NCBI RefSeq assembly: GCF_016427505.1
Contig: NZ_JAELXS010000001.1
Coordinates: 434,001-498,000, forward strand
DNA: 64,000 bases
Source of the DNA: Sphingomonas mollis
Lineage (GTDB): Bacteria > Pseudomonadota > Alphaproteobacteria > Sphingomonadales > Sphingomonadaceae
Direction of reading: 5' to 3'
Position 1 is the first letter of the stretch, and every line of letters starts with the position of its first letter. The position numbers and the translations under genes were made by a program. The notes beneath the pieces were generated by a model that made no database searches, was not told where the DNA came from, and saw only the letters and a list, made by a program, of their open reading frames with translations. Shown here in pieces: positions 8,541 to 16,862 of the stretch.

Positions 8541-9677
8541 TCAGCGGGCGCTGGTCGAGAAACGATAGACGATGACGCTGCGATATGTCTGGCCCGGATC
8601 GAGTCGGGCCGAACCGAACGCCGGCTGGTTGGGCGTATCCGGGAACACCTGCGGTTCCAGCGCCAGCCCGTCCGACTGGCGATAGGCGAGGCCGGAACGG
8701 CCGATCGCCGTCCCGTCGAGGAAGTTGCCGGTGTAGAACTGCACGCCCGGCTGGTTGGTCGCGATCTCCAGCACGCGGCCGGTCGACGGCTCCTCCACCC
8801 GCGCGGCGGCACGGAGCCCCTTCGCGTCGGCGGCGCCGAGGATGTAGTTGTGGTCGTACCCCTGACCGAACACGATCTGCTGGTCGCGGCCGTCGCGTAC
8901 CCGGTCGCCGATCACGCGGGGGGTGCGGAAATCGAACGGCGTGTTCGCCACCGCCCGCCGCTCGCCCGTGGGGATCAGCGCCGCGGATACCGGCGTGAAC
9001 TGTTCGGCGGGCAGGGTCAGGACATGGGTCAGGATCGACTTGCCCGATCCTTCGCCGTTGAGGTTGAAGAAGCTGTGGTTCGTCATGTTGACGATCGTCG
9101 GCTTGTCCGTCTTCGCCTTGTATTCCACGGTCAGCGCGTTGCTGTCGTCCAGCGTGTAGGTGGCCGTCACGTCCAGCTTGCCCGGATAGCCTTCCTCGCC
9201 ATCCGCGCTGGTGTAGGACAGCGTCACCGACGGTGCCGGCCCGTTCTTCACGTCGACGATGCGCCACAGCACCTTGTCGAAGCCGACCTTGCCACCGTGC
9301 AACGCGTTCGTCTGGTTGTTGAGCGCCAGCGTGTACTGCTTGCCGTCCAGCGAGAATTTGCCGCCCGCGATCCGGTTGGCATAACGGCCCACCGTCGCGC
9401 CGAAATAATTGGGCGCCTTCAGATACCCGTCCATGCTGTCGTACCCCAGCGCGATCTCGGCCGATTTGCCGGCGCGGTCGGGGGTCTGCACCGATTGCAG
9501 GATGGCACCGTAATTAATGATCCGCGCGGTCACGCCGTGGGTGTTGGTCAGCGTCACCGCCTCCACCGCGCGGCCATCGGCCAGCGTGCCGAACGGGGCG
9601 CGCTTCGCTTCCGCGGCATGGGCGCTGCCCGAGGCGAGGGCAAGCGCGGCGGCGCCGGCGGCCGGTAATATATTCAT
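8541..9677 (-). CDS. galM: Aldose 1-epimerase (mutarotase), exported
   Basis: Interconverts the alpha and beta anomers of aldoses such as arabinose or galactose. The 378-residue product starts with a cleavable signal peptide (about residues 1-21, ending SGSAHAA), so it acts in the periplasm. The galactose-mutarotase beta-sandwich follows, with [12 protein letters not shown], the catalytic His in [19 protein letters not shown], and the catalytic Glu region in [15 protein letters not shown]. The start at 9677 was chosen over an upstream in-frame ATG because a GGGAGG ribosome-binding site and the signal peptide start there. It is the first gene of a two-gene minus-strand operon with the sugar-acid dehydratase, divergent from the transporter. 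Export of a mutarotase fits with supplying the correct anomer to the transporter. Confidence 0.9.
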   Translation of the reverse strand: MNILPAAGAAALALASGSAHAAEAKRAPFGTLADGRAVEAVTLTNTHGVTARIINYGAILQSVQTPDRAGKSAEIALGYDSMDGYLKAPNYFGATVGRYANRIAGGKFSLDGKQYTLALNNQTNALHGGKVGFDKVLWRIVDVKNGPAPSVTLSYTSADGEEGYPGKLDVTATYTLDDSNALTVEYKAKTDKPTIVNMTNHSFFNLNGEGSGKSILTHVLTLPAEQFTPVSAALIPTGERRAVANTPFDFRTPRVIGDRVRDGRDQQIVFGQGYDHNYILGAADAKGLRAAARVEEPSTGRVLEIATNQPGVQFYTGNFLDGTAIGRSGLAYRQSDGLALEPQVFPDTPNQPAFGSARLDPGQTYRSVIVYRFSTSAR

Positions 9678-9711
9678 GGACGATCCTCCCGTTCCGGCCA
9701 GTTGCCGACCG

Positions 9712-9745
9712 TTGACGTACTCTGCCATCGCTTATACTCAGACAA
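9712..9745 (+). promoter_or_regulatory. Promoter of the transporter overlapped by the inverted TTGTCTGAGTA motif
   Basis: TTGACG at 9712-9717 and TATACT at 9733-9738 (15-base spacer) look like a promoter 80 bases before the transporter start. The complement of the 771-781 motif, TACTCAGACAA, covers 9735-9745 and so overlaps the -10 element. That position is what a repressor site would have. The short spacer lowers confidence. Confidence 0.4.
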
Positions 9746-9817
9746 AAAGCGCAAGAGCAAGTCTGCCCGCGTACCTGCGGACCGGATGCGCGAAAAAACA
9801 AAGAGGGGTTTGCACGC

Positions 9818-11134
9818 ATGGCCGCACCGATTGGCACCACCAGCGCGAGCGCCATCGCGCCCGGCCAACCCACATCGGGTTATGGCAAGGCGCTGGGCCT
9901 GCTCGCCAGCCTGTTCTTCATGTGGGGCTTCATCACCGTCATCAACGGTACGCTGCTGCCGCATCTGCGCAGCGTGTTCGACCTCAGCTATTTTCAGGCC
10001 GCGCTGATCGAAAGCGTGTGGTTCATCGCCTATTTCTTCGCCTCGATCCCGTCGGCCAAGCTGATCGAGCGGATCGGGTATCAGAAGTCGCTGGTCATCG
10101 GCCTGCTTATCATGGCCGCCGGCGCGCTGGGCATGATCCTCGCCGCCAGCATCCCGTCCTATGGCGTCACGCTGGTCATGCTGTTCGTGATCGCCAGCGG
10201 CATCACCCTGTTGCAGGTCGCGGCCAATCCGTACGTCACCGTGCTGGGATCGCCGAAAACCGCATCGTCGCGGCTCAATCTGGTGCAGGCGATGAACTCG
10301 GCCGGCACCATGCTCGCGCCGCTGTTCGGCGCGTACCTGATCCTCGGTCGGTCGAAGGGCGGCACGGCGGAGGCCGGTGTCGTCCTGACCCAGGCGGAGC
10401 GACTGGCCGACGCGCAGTCGGTCGTCCTGCCCTATGCACTCGTCGCGATCGTGCTGGTCGTGCTGGCGATCATCATCGCCCGTTTCCCGCTGCCGGCGAT
10501 GGGATCGGCCACCAGCCGCGTCGCCAAGGAAGAGCGCCGCAACCACTCGCTGTGGAAGCATCGCAACCTCGTCTTCGGCATCCCCGCGATCTTCATCTAC
10601 CTGATCGCCGAGATCGGCGTCGGCAACCTGTTCGTGAACTTCGTCAGCCGCCCCGAAATCGGCAACATGACCACCGAATCGGCCGGTCGCTACCTGACGT
10701 TCCTGTGGGGCGGCATGATGGTCGGCCGCTTCGTCGGCTCGGCGATCATGCAGAAGGTCGCGGCGGACAAGGTGCTGGCGTTCTTCTCGATCGGCGCGTT
10801 CGTCGTCATGTCGATCACCGTCGTCACGACCGGCCATGTCGCGATGTGGTCGCTGATCCTCGTCGGCCTGTTCCACTCGATCATGTTCCCGACGATCTTC
10901 ACGCTCGGCATCAAGGGGCTGGGGCCGCTGACCGAGGAAGGCTCGGGCCTGCTCATCATGGCGATCGCCGGTGGCGCGCTGGTCGCGGTGCAGGGCTGGC
11001 TGGCCGACAGTTACGGCCTGCAGCTTTCCTTCGTGCTGACCGCGGTGTGCGAACTGTACATCCTGTTCTACGCCGTGTGGGGCAGCAAGCCGACCAACGC
11101 CTTCCCGGATGAGGCTGCAACCGATCCACAATAA
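9818..11134 (+). CDS. FucP-type sugar:H+ symporter (MFS)
   Basis: A 438-residue inner-membrane transporter of the fucose/glucose-galactose permease branch of the major facilitator superfamily, with about 12 membrane helices. Family marks are FFMWGFITVINGTLLPHL in helix 1 (the Asn-Gly-Thr and Leu-Pro-His of FucP relatives), YFFASIPSAKLIERIGYQ before the first cytoplasmic loop, and QVAANPYVTVLG with SRLNLVQAMNSAGT in helices 4-5. AGAGGGG lies 9 bases before the ATG. It is divergent from the epimerase operon, from which it is separated by 140 bases carrying a promoter and candidate operator. Galactose, arabinose or fucose are plausible cargoes; context favours arabinose or galactose. Confidence 0.9.
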   Translation: MAAPIGTTSASAIAPGQPTSGYGKALGLLASLFFMWGFITVINGTLLPHLRSVFDLSYFQAALIESVWFIAYFFASIPSAKLIERIGYQKSLVIGLLIMAAGALGMILAASIPSYGVTLVMLFVIASGITLLQVAANPYVTVLGSPKTASSRLNLVQAMNSAGTMLAPLFGAYLILGRSKGGTAEAGVVLTQAERLADAQSVVLPYALVAIVLVVLAIIIARFPLPAMGSATSRVAKEERRNHSLWKHRNLVFGIPAIFIYLIAEIGVGNLFVNFVSRPEIGNMTTESAGRYLTFLWGGMMVGRFVGSAIMQKVAADKVLAFFSIGAFVVMSITVVTTGHVAMWSLILVGLFHSIMFPTIFTLGIKGLGPLTEEGSGLLIMAIAGGALVAVQGWLADSYGLQLSFVLTAVCELYILFYAVWGSKPTNAFPDEAATDPQ

Positions 11135-11185
11135 ACATTTGGGAAATCATCCCAGCATGTGCGAATAGGTGGTCAAACGCAGGAG

Positions 11186-11215
11186 CGACGGCTTCCCCTG
11201 ACGGGGTGGCCGTCG
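11186..11215 (+). terminator. Compound hairpin between transporter and kduI
   Basis: CGACGGC (11186-11192) pairs perfectly with GCCGTCG (11209-11215), and inside it CCCC (11195-11198) pairs with GGGG (11203-11206). It sits 52 bases after the transporter stop and 70 before kduI. It could end the transporter mRNA or act in the kduI leader. No T-tract follows. Confidence 0.35.
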
Positions 11216-11284
11216 TAGCGTTCCCCTGTCAGGGCGCGCGGCCCCCGGCTTTGCCGACGCCACCGCCGAAACCGGAGTGATCTG

Positions 11285-12124
11285 ATGTTCGACCGCACCT
11301 ACTACGCCACGCATCCCGACATGATGGAATGCGTCTCCAACGACGAACTGCGCGACCGCTACCTGATCCAGGGCCTGTTCCGCGACGGCGAGTGCGTCCT
11401 GAATTACACCCATGCCGACCGCTTCGTGATCGGCGGCGTCGCCGTCGCCGGTGCGCCGGTGAAGCTGCCCGCGCAGACCGAGCCGAAGTCGGCCGTCGGC
11501 CACCCCTTCCTCGAACGCCGCGAACTCGCGATCGTCAACGTCGGCGACGTCGAGGGCACCGTGACCGTCGATGGCGAGACGTTCACGCTCGGCAACAAGG
11601 ATTGCCTGTACGTCACGATGGGCGCCGCCGACGTCGAATTCGCCGGAGAGGGCGCGCGTTATTATCTGGCGTCGTGCCCCGCGCACAAGGCGTTCGCCAC
11701 CCGCAAGCTGGGCATCGCCGACGCCAACGCGCTGGAGCGCGGCAGCCTGGAGGAATCCAACGAGCGCACCATCTTCCAGCTCGTCATCCCCGGCGTCTGC
11801 GATTCGGCGCAACTGGTCATGGGCCTGACCGTCCTGAAGCCCGGCAGCGTCTGGAACACGATGCCCCCGCACATCCACGAGCGGCGCAGCGAGATCTATT
11901 TCTACTTCGAACTGCCGACCGACAACGACAAGGTGTTCCATTACATGGGCGAGGGTGAGGCCATGCGCCACATCGTCGTCGGCAATGAGGAATCGGTCAT
12001 CTCGCCGCCCTGGTCGGTCCACATGGGCTCCGGCACCCGCGCCTATGCCTTCATCTGGGCGATGGCCGGCGAGAACCAGGACTATACCGACATGAACGTC
12101 CTCGACATCTGCCAGCTGGCGTAA
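11285..12124 (+). CDS. kduI: 5-dehydro-4-deoxy-D-glucuronate isomerase
   Basis: Isomerises 5-keto-4-deoxyuronate (DKI), made from unsaturated uronates, to DKII (2,5-diketo-3-deoxygluconate) in the cytoplasm. The 279 residues are the normal length for the double-cupin KduI. The Zn site is in [15 protein letters not shown], supplying His-x-His and Glu, with the last His in SPPWSVHMG. The C-terminus [14 protein letters not shown] is the family signature. The ATG at 11285 gives the conserved start [12 protein letters not shown]. kduD and kdgK follow in order on the same strand, giving the full route from DKI to KDPG, but the gaps between these genes are filled by palindromic repeats rather than being tight. 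Confidence 0.97.
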   Translation: MFDRTYYATHPDMMECVSNDELRDRYLIQGLFRDGECVLNYTHADRFVIGGVAVAGAPVKLPAQTEPKSAVGHPFLERRELAIVNVGDVEGTVTVDGETFTLGNKDCLYVTMGAADVEFAGEGARYYLASCPAHKAFATRKLGIADANALERGSLEESNERTIFQLVIPGVCDSAQLVMGLTVLKPGSVWNTMPPHIHERRSEIYFYFELPTDNDKVFHYMGEGEAMRHIVVGNEESVISPPWSVHMGSGTRAYAFIWAMAGENQDYTDMNVLDICQLA

Positions 12125-12130
12125 CCAATA

Positions 12131-12300
12131 CTCCCCTCCCGCTTTGCGGGAGGGGTCGGGGGAGGGCCTGTCCTCCCGGAATGCCGTCAGGGAAGGGGGT
12201 CTCGTCTCCCCTCCCGCTTGCGGGAGGGGTCGGGGGAGGGCCTGTCCCGCGGTATCGCCCGACATGCCCTCCCCTAACCCCTCCCGCAAGCGGGAGGGGA
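12131..12300. repeat. Three CCCCTCCCGC palindromic repeats between kduI and kduD
   Basis: The stem CCCCTCCCGC / GCGGGAGGGG occurs at 12133-12155, 12208-12229 and, in the opposite orientation, at 12278-12299, with loops TTT, TT and AA. The first two copies are direct repeats that continue identically through TCGGGGGAGGGCCTGTCC. The array fills nearly the whole gap and ends a few bases before the kduD ribosome-binding region. Such elements are common in sphingomonad intergenic regions. Confidence 0.85.
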
Positions 12301-12311
12301 ATGAGGTAGCA

Positions 12312-13070
12312 ATGACCACCAGCCCCTTCGATCTCACCGGCAAGATCGCCATCGTCACCGGCGCGAACACCGGCATCGGTCAGGCCATCGCCGTGGCCCT
12401 CGCCGCCGCCGGCGCCGACGTCGCCTGTGTCGGCCGCACGCCCGCCGAAGAAACCGTCGCCGAGATCCGTGCACTGGGCCGCAACGCGGAGGTCATCTCC
12501 GCCGATCTCTCCACGATCGAACCCGTCGGCCGCGTCGTCGACGAAACCGTCGCGAAGCTCGGCGGCCTCGACATCCTCGTCAACAATGCCGGCATCATCC
12601 GCCGCGCCGACGCGGTCGATTTCACCGAGGAGGATTGGGACGCGGTCGTCGATACCAATCTGAAATCGGTGTTCTTCCTGTGTCAGGCCGCCGGTCGCCA
12701 CATGATCGCCCACGGCGGCGGCAAGATCATCAATATCGCCTCGATGCTGACCTTTCAGGGCGGCATCCGCGTGCCGAGCTACACCGCATCCAAGAGCGGC
12801 ATCGGCGGCCTGACGAAGCTGCTTGCCAACGAGTGGGCCAGCAAGAACATCAACGTCAACGCGATCGCCCCCGGCTATATCGCCACCAACAACACCGCCG
12901 CGTTGCAGGCAGACGAGGCCCGCAACAAATCGATCCTCGATCGCATCCCCGCCGCCCGCTGGGGCGATGCCGACGATCTCGGCGGCGCCGCCGTCTTCCT
13001 CGCCAGCAACGCGGCGAAATATGTGCAGGGCCACATCCTGGCGGTGGATGGCGGCTGGCTCGCGCGATAA
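12312..13070 (+). CDS. kduD: 2-dehydro-3-deoxy-D-gluconate 5-dehydrogenase
   Basis: Reduces DKII to 2-keto-3-deoxygluconate with NAD(P)H. A 252-residue short-chain dehydrogenase: the nucleotide motif TGANTGIGQ is near residue 16, NNAGI is near residue 93, the catalytic Ser is in NIASMLTFQGG, and Tyr-x-x-x-Lys is in SYTASKSG. APGYIATNNTAALQ is typical of KduD. The ATG at 12312 was chosen because the conserved FDLTGKIAIVTG start follows directly; the longer open frame upstream is only translation of the palindromic repeats. It lies 187 bases after kduI. The ribosome-binding site (GAGGTAG) is weak and abuts the repeat array, so translation may depend on repeat folding. Confidence 0.93.
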   Translation: MTTSPFDLTGKIAIVTGANTGIGQAIAVALAAAGADVACVGRTPAEETVAEIRALGRNAEVISADLSTIEPVGRVVDETVAKLGGLDILVNNAGIIRRADAVDFTEEDWDAVVDTNLKSVFFLCQAAGRHMIAHGGGKIINIASMLTFQGGIRVPSYTASKSGIGGLTKLLANEWASKNINVNAIAPGYIATNNTAALQADEARNKSILDRIPAARWGDADDLGGAAVFLASNAAKYVQGHILAVDGGWLAR

Positions 13071-13076
13071 CGATAT

Positions 13077-13115
13077 CCCTCTCCCACCGGGAGAGGGAGG
13101 GAGGCGCAACGCGCC
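13077..13115. repeat. Bimodular palindrome between kduD and kdgK
   Basis: Stem 1 is CCCTCTCCC (13077-13085) with GGGAGAGGG (13089-13097), and stem 2 is GGCGC (13103-13107) with GCGCC (13111-13115). The two-hairpin layout matches the element at 14155-14199 after kdgK. Confidence 0.75.
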
Positions 13116-13136
13116 GGAAGGGTGAGGGTGGAAGGC

Positions 13137-14147
13137 ATGGCCAAGTTCCTGGCATTCGGCGAGATCATGCTGCGCCTGTCGCCACCGGGCCGCGAGCTGT
13201 TGCTCCAGACCCCCCGCCTCGACGTATGGGTCGCGGGCGCGGAGGCGAACGTCGTCACCCAGCTCGCCCGGCTCGGCCATGACGTCGGCATGGCGACGAT
13301 CGTTCCCGACAATGATCTCGGCCGCACCGCCATCACCACGCTGCGCGGACACGGTGTCGATACCGGCACGATCGCACTCGGCGGCGACCGCATGGGCCTC
13401 TATTTCGTCACCTCCGGCGCCGGTCTGCGCGCAACCGAGGTCATATACGACCGTGCATGGTCGTCGTTCGCCGACGCACCGACGAGCGCCTGGGAGTGGG
13501 ATACGCTGCTCGCCGGGGTCGATCGTTTCCACCTCTCCGGCATCACCCCGGCGCTTGGCCCCGTACCCGCCGAAAGCGCCATCGCCGCCGCCCGCGCCGC
13601 CACCGATCGGGGCATCCCCGTGTCGTTCGACGGCAACTGGCGGGGCAAATTGTGGGAACGCTGGGATTCCGACCCCCGCCGCATCCTGACCCAACTGGTC
13701 GCACATGCCGACCTGATGTTCGGCAACCACCGCGACATCGCCCTATTGCTGGGCCGAGACGATTTCTCCGGCGACGGCGAGGACCGCCGCCGTCACGCTG
13801 CCGAGGCCGCATTCGATGCCTTTCCCCGGCTCCAGACAATCGCCTCGACCGCGCGCCATGTCGAACATGTCGATCTCCACCGTCTGTCCGCCCGCGTCGA
13901 CTCGCGCGAGGGTCAGGCGCAGACAGAGGAAGTCGTCCTTGCTGGCATCGTCGATCGCATCGGCGGCGGCGACGCCTTTGCGGCCGGCGTCCTCCACGCG
14001 CTGCGCTCTGGCGGCGACATCGCCAACGCGGCGGCGACCGGCCTCGCGCTGGCCGCGCTCAAGCACTCGCTCCCCGGCGACGCCAGCCTCTTCCGCCAGC
14101 CCGACCTGGACGCCTACCTAGCCGGCGGCCTGGACGTCCGCCGATAG
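13137..14147 (+). CDS. kdgK: 2-dehydro-3-deoxygluconokinase
   Basis: Phosphorylates 2-keto-3-deoxygluconate to KDPG, which enters the Entner-Doudoroff aldolase step. A 336-residue ribokinase/PfkB-family sugar kinase: FGEIMLRLSPPG at the N-terminus, VAGAEANVVTQLARLG for substrate binding, and the C-terminal GGGDAFAAGVLHAL with the catalytic Asp and anion hole. The ATG at 13137 is preferred over the in-frame GTG at 13122 because the conserved start follows directly and GGAAGG lies just before it. It is third in the kduI-kduD-kdgK order. The ATP-side segment ASTARHVEHVDLHRL is less regular than in E. coli KdgK, but no key residue is missing. Confidence 0.93.
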   Translation: MAKFLAFGEIMLRLSPPGRELLLQTPRLDVWVAGAEANVVTQLARLGHDVGMATIVPDNDLGRTAITTLRGHGVDTGTIALGGDRMGLYFVTSGAGLRATEVIYDRAWSSFADAPTSAWEWDTLLAGVDRFHLSGITPALGPVPAESAIAAARAATDRGIPVSFDGNWRGKLWERWDSDPRRILTQLVAHADLMFGNHRDIALLLGRDDFSGDGEDRRRHAAEAAFDAFPRLQTIASTARHVEHVDLHRLSARVDSREGQAQTEEVVLAGIVDRIGGGDAFAAGVLHALRSGGDIANAAATGLALAALKHSLPGDASLFRQPDLDAYLAGGLDVRR

Positions 14148-14154
14148 CCTAAAT

Positions 14155-14199
14155 CCTCCCCGCTTCGCGGGGAGGGGGACCGTCGGCGCAGCCGATGGT
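14155..14199. repeat. Bimodular palindrome after kdgK
   Basis: Stem 1 is CCTCCCCGC (14155-14163) with GCGGGGAGG (14167-14175). Stem 2 is ACCGTCGGC (14179-14187) with GCCGATGGT (14191-14199), with one G-U pair. It sits between the convergent kdgK and cyclophilin genes and may end either transcript. Confidence 0.75.
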
Positions 14200-14320
14200 G
14201 GAGGGGGGCTTCCGCATGCGCTGTCCTACAGACCGAAAAACAGCTACCCTGCCCTTCGCGGTCGCTTCATCGAATATTCGCAGCGGGAACAACCGACAGA
14301 AAAACCCTCCTGAGTGCGAA

Positions 14321-14992
14321 TCAACGCGAAGTTCGATTCGCAATAACTACCCGCCGCACCGTCAGGATACGCACCGGGGCGACCAGCATCTGGCCCTTCA
14401 TCCCCGGTGGTCCCGCGGTCGGCGACGTCGCCTCGCCCAATATGTGCCGGACGATCTCCATCCCGCTCGTCACATGTCCGAACACCGCATAGCCCAGCTT
14501 GTCCCCCGTCGCCGGGTTCGCATCCAGCGTCGGCACCGACCCCACCATGATGAAGAAGTCGCCCCGCCCGGTCCCCGGCTCCGCCCGCCCCAGCGAGATC
14601 GCGCCGTCGTCATGCGTCAGGCCCGTCTTCGTCGTCGGCTCATGCGCGATCGGCGGATAGACCAGCTTGGTCGCATTGCGCACGCCGCCCTGGATCAGCC
14701 CCGCCTCGCCCAGCTTCATCGCCCGGTAGAAGGTCGTGCCGTCGAACCGATTGCCATCGACATAGCGCAGGAAATTGGCCGTCGTGACCGGCGCCCGCTC
14801 GCGCTCCAGTTCCAGTACGATCGGCCCCTCGCTCGTCACGATCGTCACCCCGACCGTGGCATAGCGCTTCGGCGCAGGCGGCAGGATCGGAGAGGGTGCC
14901 GGCTCAGGTAGCGACGACACCTGCGGCGCCATCTGAGGCGCGGCGGCGATGGTCAGGCAGGACAGGGCAAGCAGGGCGAATCGATGGTTCAT
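14321..14992 (-). CDS. Cyclophilin-type peptidyl-prolyl cis-trans isomerase, exported
   Basis: Catalyses proline cis-trans isomerisation during protein folding outside the cytoplasm. The 223-residue product begins with a signal sequence (MNHRFALLALSCLTIAAA) and a Pro-rich linker to about residue 42. The cyclophilin fold then runs from VTSEGPIVLELERERAP. FYRAMKLGEAGLIQGG holds the catalytic Arg region, GRGDFFIMVGSVP the central hydrophobic core, and YAVFGHVTSGMEIV the usual C-terminal motif. The N-terminal extension before the fold makes it a periplasmic form. The start at 14992 was chosen because it begins the signal peptide. No operon partner overlaps; purK ends 33 bases upstream in the same direction. 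Confidence 0.9.
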   Translation of the reverse strand: MNHRFALLALSCLTIAAAPQMAPQVSSLPEPAPSPILPPAPKRYATVGVTIVTSEGPIVLELERERAPVTTANFLRYVDGNRFDGTTFYRAMKLGEAGLIQGGVRNATKLVYPPIAHEPTTKTGLTHDDGAISLGRAEPGTGRGDFFIMVGSVPTLDANPATGDKLGYAVFGHVTSGMEIVRHILGEATSPTAGPPGMKGQMLVAPVRILTVRRVVIANRTSR

Positions 14993-15024
14993 CCCACCAA
15001 CCGTAATGGGCGCCGCCCGAAAGC

Positions 15025-16083
15025 CTAGCCCCGCACCACCCGCGTCACATGCCCCATCTTGCGCCCCGGCCGCGCCGCGCCCTTGCCATACAGATGCAGG
15101 TGCGCGCCCGGCTCGACCAGTGCGTCGGACCACGGATCGTCGCCGATCAGGTTGCGCATCGTCACGCTCGCACCGGTCAACGCCGTCGACCCCAGCGGCA
15201 ATCCACAGATCGCCCGGATATGGTTCTCGAACTGGGACGTCTCCGCCCCCTCCATCGTCCAGTGGCCGGAGTTATGCACCCGCGGTGCCATCTCGTTGAA
15301 CACCGGCCCCTCGGCCGTGGCGAAGAACTCGCACGCCAGCACGCCGACATAATCCAGCTCGGCCGCGATCCGGCACGCCAGCGCCGTCGCCTCGTCGACC
15401 TGCGCCAGCACGGCGGCGGGGGCGGGGAGGGTCGAGGTGCGCAGGATCGCATCCTCATGCACGTTCAGCGGCGCATCGTATCGCACCGTCGCGCCGTCCT
15501 GCCCGCGCACGATCAGGATCGAGAATTCATGCTCGAACGTCACGAACGCCTCCAGCACCGCCGGCCCGCCGATCGCCTCCCACGCCGCATCCGTATCGGC
15601 CGGGGAGGACAGCCGCACCTGCCCCTTGCCGTCATACCCGAACCGCGCCGTCTTCAGCACCGCCGGCGTGCCGACATGGGCGATCGCCGTCTCCAGCGTC
15701 TCGCGACTGTCCACCGCCGCCCAGCGCGCGGGGCGTCCGCCGACGCTCTCCACGAACCGCTTCTCCGCGATCCGCTCCTGCGCCGCCGCCAGTGCGCGGG
15801 GATGCGGATGCACCGGCACCCGCTCCGCCAGCCATTCCACCGGCCCCAGCGCGATATTCTCGAACTCGTACGTCACCACGTCGCACGCCTCGGCGAAGTC
15901 GGCCAGCACGATGCGGTTGTGGTAATCCGCCCGCGTCAGGCTGGACGCGGTCTGCGCCGCCACGCTCTCGCGATCGGGCGCCAGCACATGCGTGCGATAC
16001 CCCAGTTGCGCGGCCGCGACCGCCAGCATCCGCCCCAGCTGCCCGCCGCCGAGGATACCGATCGTGGAGCCCGGTTCGATCAT
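15025..16083 (-). CDS. purK: N5-carboxyaminoimidazole ribonucleotide synthase
   Basis: ATP-dependent carboxylation of AIR in purine synthesis, partner of PurE. The 352-residue ATP-grasp enzyme has [16 protein letters not shown] at the N-terminus, [12 protein letters not shown] in the ATP-binding loop, [16 protein letters not shown] in the middle and [15 protein letters not shown] in the active site. The start at 16083 overlaps the purE stop by four bases (ATGA), which fixes it better than any upstream ATG and indicates coupled translation. Length and motifs are complete. Confidence 0.96.
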   Translation of the reverse strand: MIEPGSTIGILGGGQLGRMLAVAAAQLGYRTHVLAPDRESVAAQTASSLTRADYHNRIVLADFAEACDVVTYEFENIALGPVEWLAERVPVHPHPRALAAAQERIAEKRFVESVGGRPARWAAVDSRETLETAIAHVGTPAVLKTARFGYDGKGQVRLSSPADTDAAWEAIGGPAVLEAFVTFEHEFSILIVRGQDGATVRYDAPLNVHEDAILRTSTLPAPAAVLAQVDEATALACRIAAELDYVGVLACEFFATAEGPVFNEMAPRVHNSGHWTMEGAETSQFENHIRAICGLPLGSTALTGASVTMRNLIGDDPWSDALVEPGAHLHLYGKGAARPGRKMGHVTRVVRG

Positions 16084-16556
16084 GCCGGATCGATCGCCAC
16101 GCCGTCGGTCTGCGCCGCGCGCCACGCCTTCAGCCGTTCGGTCAGCGCCTCGTCACCCGTGGCGAGGATCGCGGCGGCCAGCAGCCCCGCGTTGATCGCG
16201 CCCGCTTTCCCGATCGCCAGCGTCCCCACCGGAATGCCGCCGGGCATCTGGACGATCGACAACAGGCTATCCATGCCCTTCAGCGCCTTCGATTCCACCG
16301 GCACGCCCAGCACCGGCAGATGCGTCATCGCCGCCGCCATGCCCGGCAGATGCGCCGCGCCGCCCGCGCCGCCGATGATGACCTTCAGCCCCCGATCCGC
16401 CGCGCCGGTGGCGTATTCGACCAGCCGCTGCGGCGTGCGATGCGCCGATACGACTTTCGTCTCGTACGGAACGCCAAGCGCATCGAGCGTCTCGGCGGCG
16501 TGGCGCATCGTGTCCCAATCGGACGTCGAGCCCATGATGATGCCGACCAGTGTCAT
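16080..16556 (-). CDS. purE: 5-(carboxyamino)imidazole ribonucleotide mutase
   Basis: Moves the carboxylate of N5-CAIR to carbon 4, giving CAIR in purine synthesis. The 158-residue class I PurE has [12 protein letters not shown] at the N-terminus, [11 protein letters not shown] with the catalytic His and [17 protein letters not shown] for the phosphate-binding loop. It is the first gene of the purE-purK pair, overlapping purK by four bases. The SemiSWEET gene ends or starts 39 bases away in the same direction, but no functional link is apparent. Confidence 0.97.
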   Translation of the reverse strand: MTLVGIIMGSTSDWDTMRHAAETLDALGVPYETKVVSAHRTPQRLVEYATGAADRGLKVIIGGAGGAAHLPGMAAAMTHLPVLGVPVESKALKGMDSLLSIVQMPGGIPVGTLAIGKAGAINAGLLAAAILATGDEALTERLKAWRAAQTDGVAIDPA

Positions 16557-16594
16557 GTCCGTCGCCTAGCGAGCGTCACGGGGCAGGGCAACGC

Positions 16595-16855
16595 CTACAG
16601 CGCCGTCGCCAGCGAGATACCGCCCAACAGCACGCCCGGCGCATTGGCGAACACGATCGGCCAGTCGCGCTTGGGCCTCAGGAAGCCATAGGCGACCCAC
16701 AGCGCGCAGTTGACCATCGTCGCCAGCGGCTGGATCGTCGATCCCTTCTCGCCCTTCAGGTTCAGCGCGATCTGGTCGATGTACGACAGGTACATCGCCA
16801 CCGCGGTGGCGGTGGCGACCCAGCCGAGGATCGCCAGCGCCCGCTCGCTCGTCAT
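16595..16855 (-). CDS. SemiSWEET-family sugar transporter
   Basis: An 86-residue membrane protein with three helices, the size of bacterial SemiSWEETs, which dimerise to move sugars down their gradient. The first helix (LGWVATATAVAMYLSYIDQIALNL, broken here by polar residues) holds the family's SYIDQI loop. NCALWVAYGFLRPKRDWPI covers the second helix with the conserved Asn and Trp of the substrate pocket, and NAPGVLLGGISLATAL is the third. The loop between helices 1 and 2, GEKGSTIQPLATM, is the usual Ser-rich stretch. It lies 7 bases from gpmA in the same direction, so the two may be co-transcribed. The cargo cannot be deduced. Confidence 0.85.
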   Translation of the reverse strand: MTSERALAILGWVATATAVAMYLSYIDQIALNLKGEKGSTIQPLATMVNCALWVAYGFLRPKRDWPIVFANAPGVLLGGISLATAL

Positions 16856-16862
16856 CGACAGA

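Noticed and set aside
12131..12300. CRISPR-like repeats between kduI and kduD
   Set aside because: Only three palindromic copies occur, with unequal spacing, one of them inverted and no unique spacers of constant length. They fit dispersed palindromic repeats.
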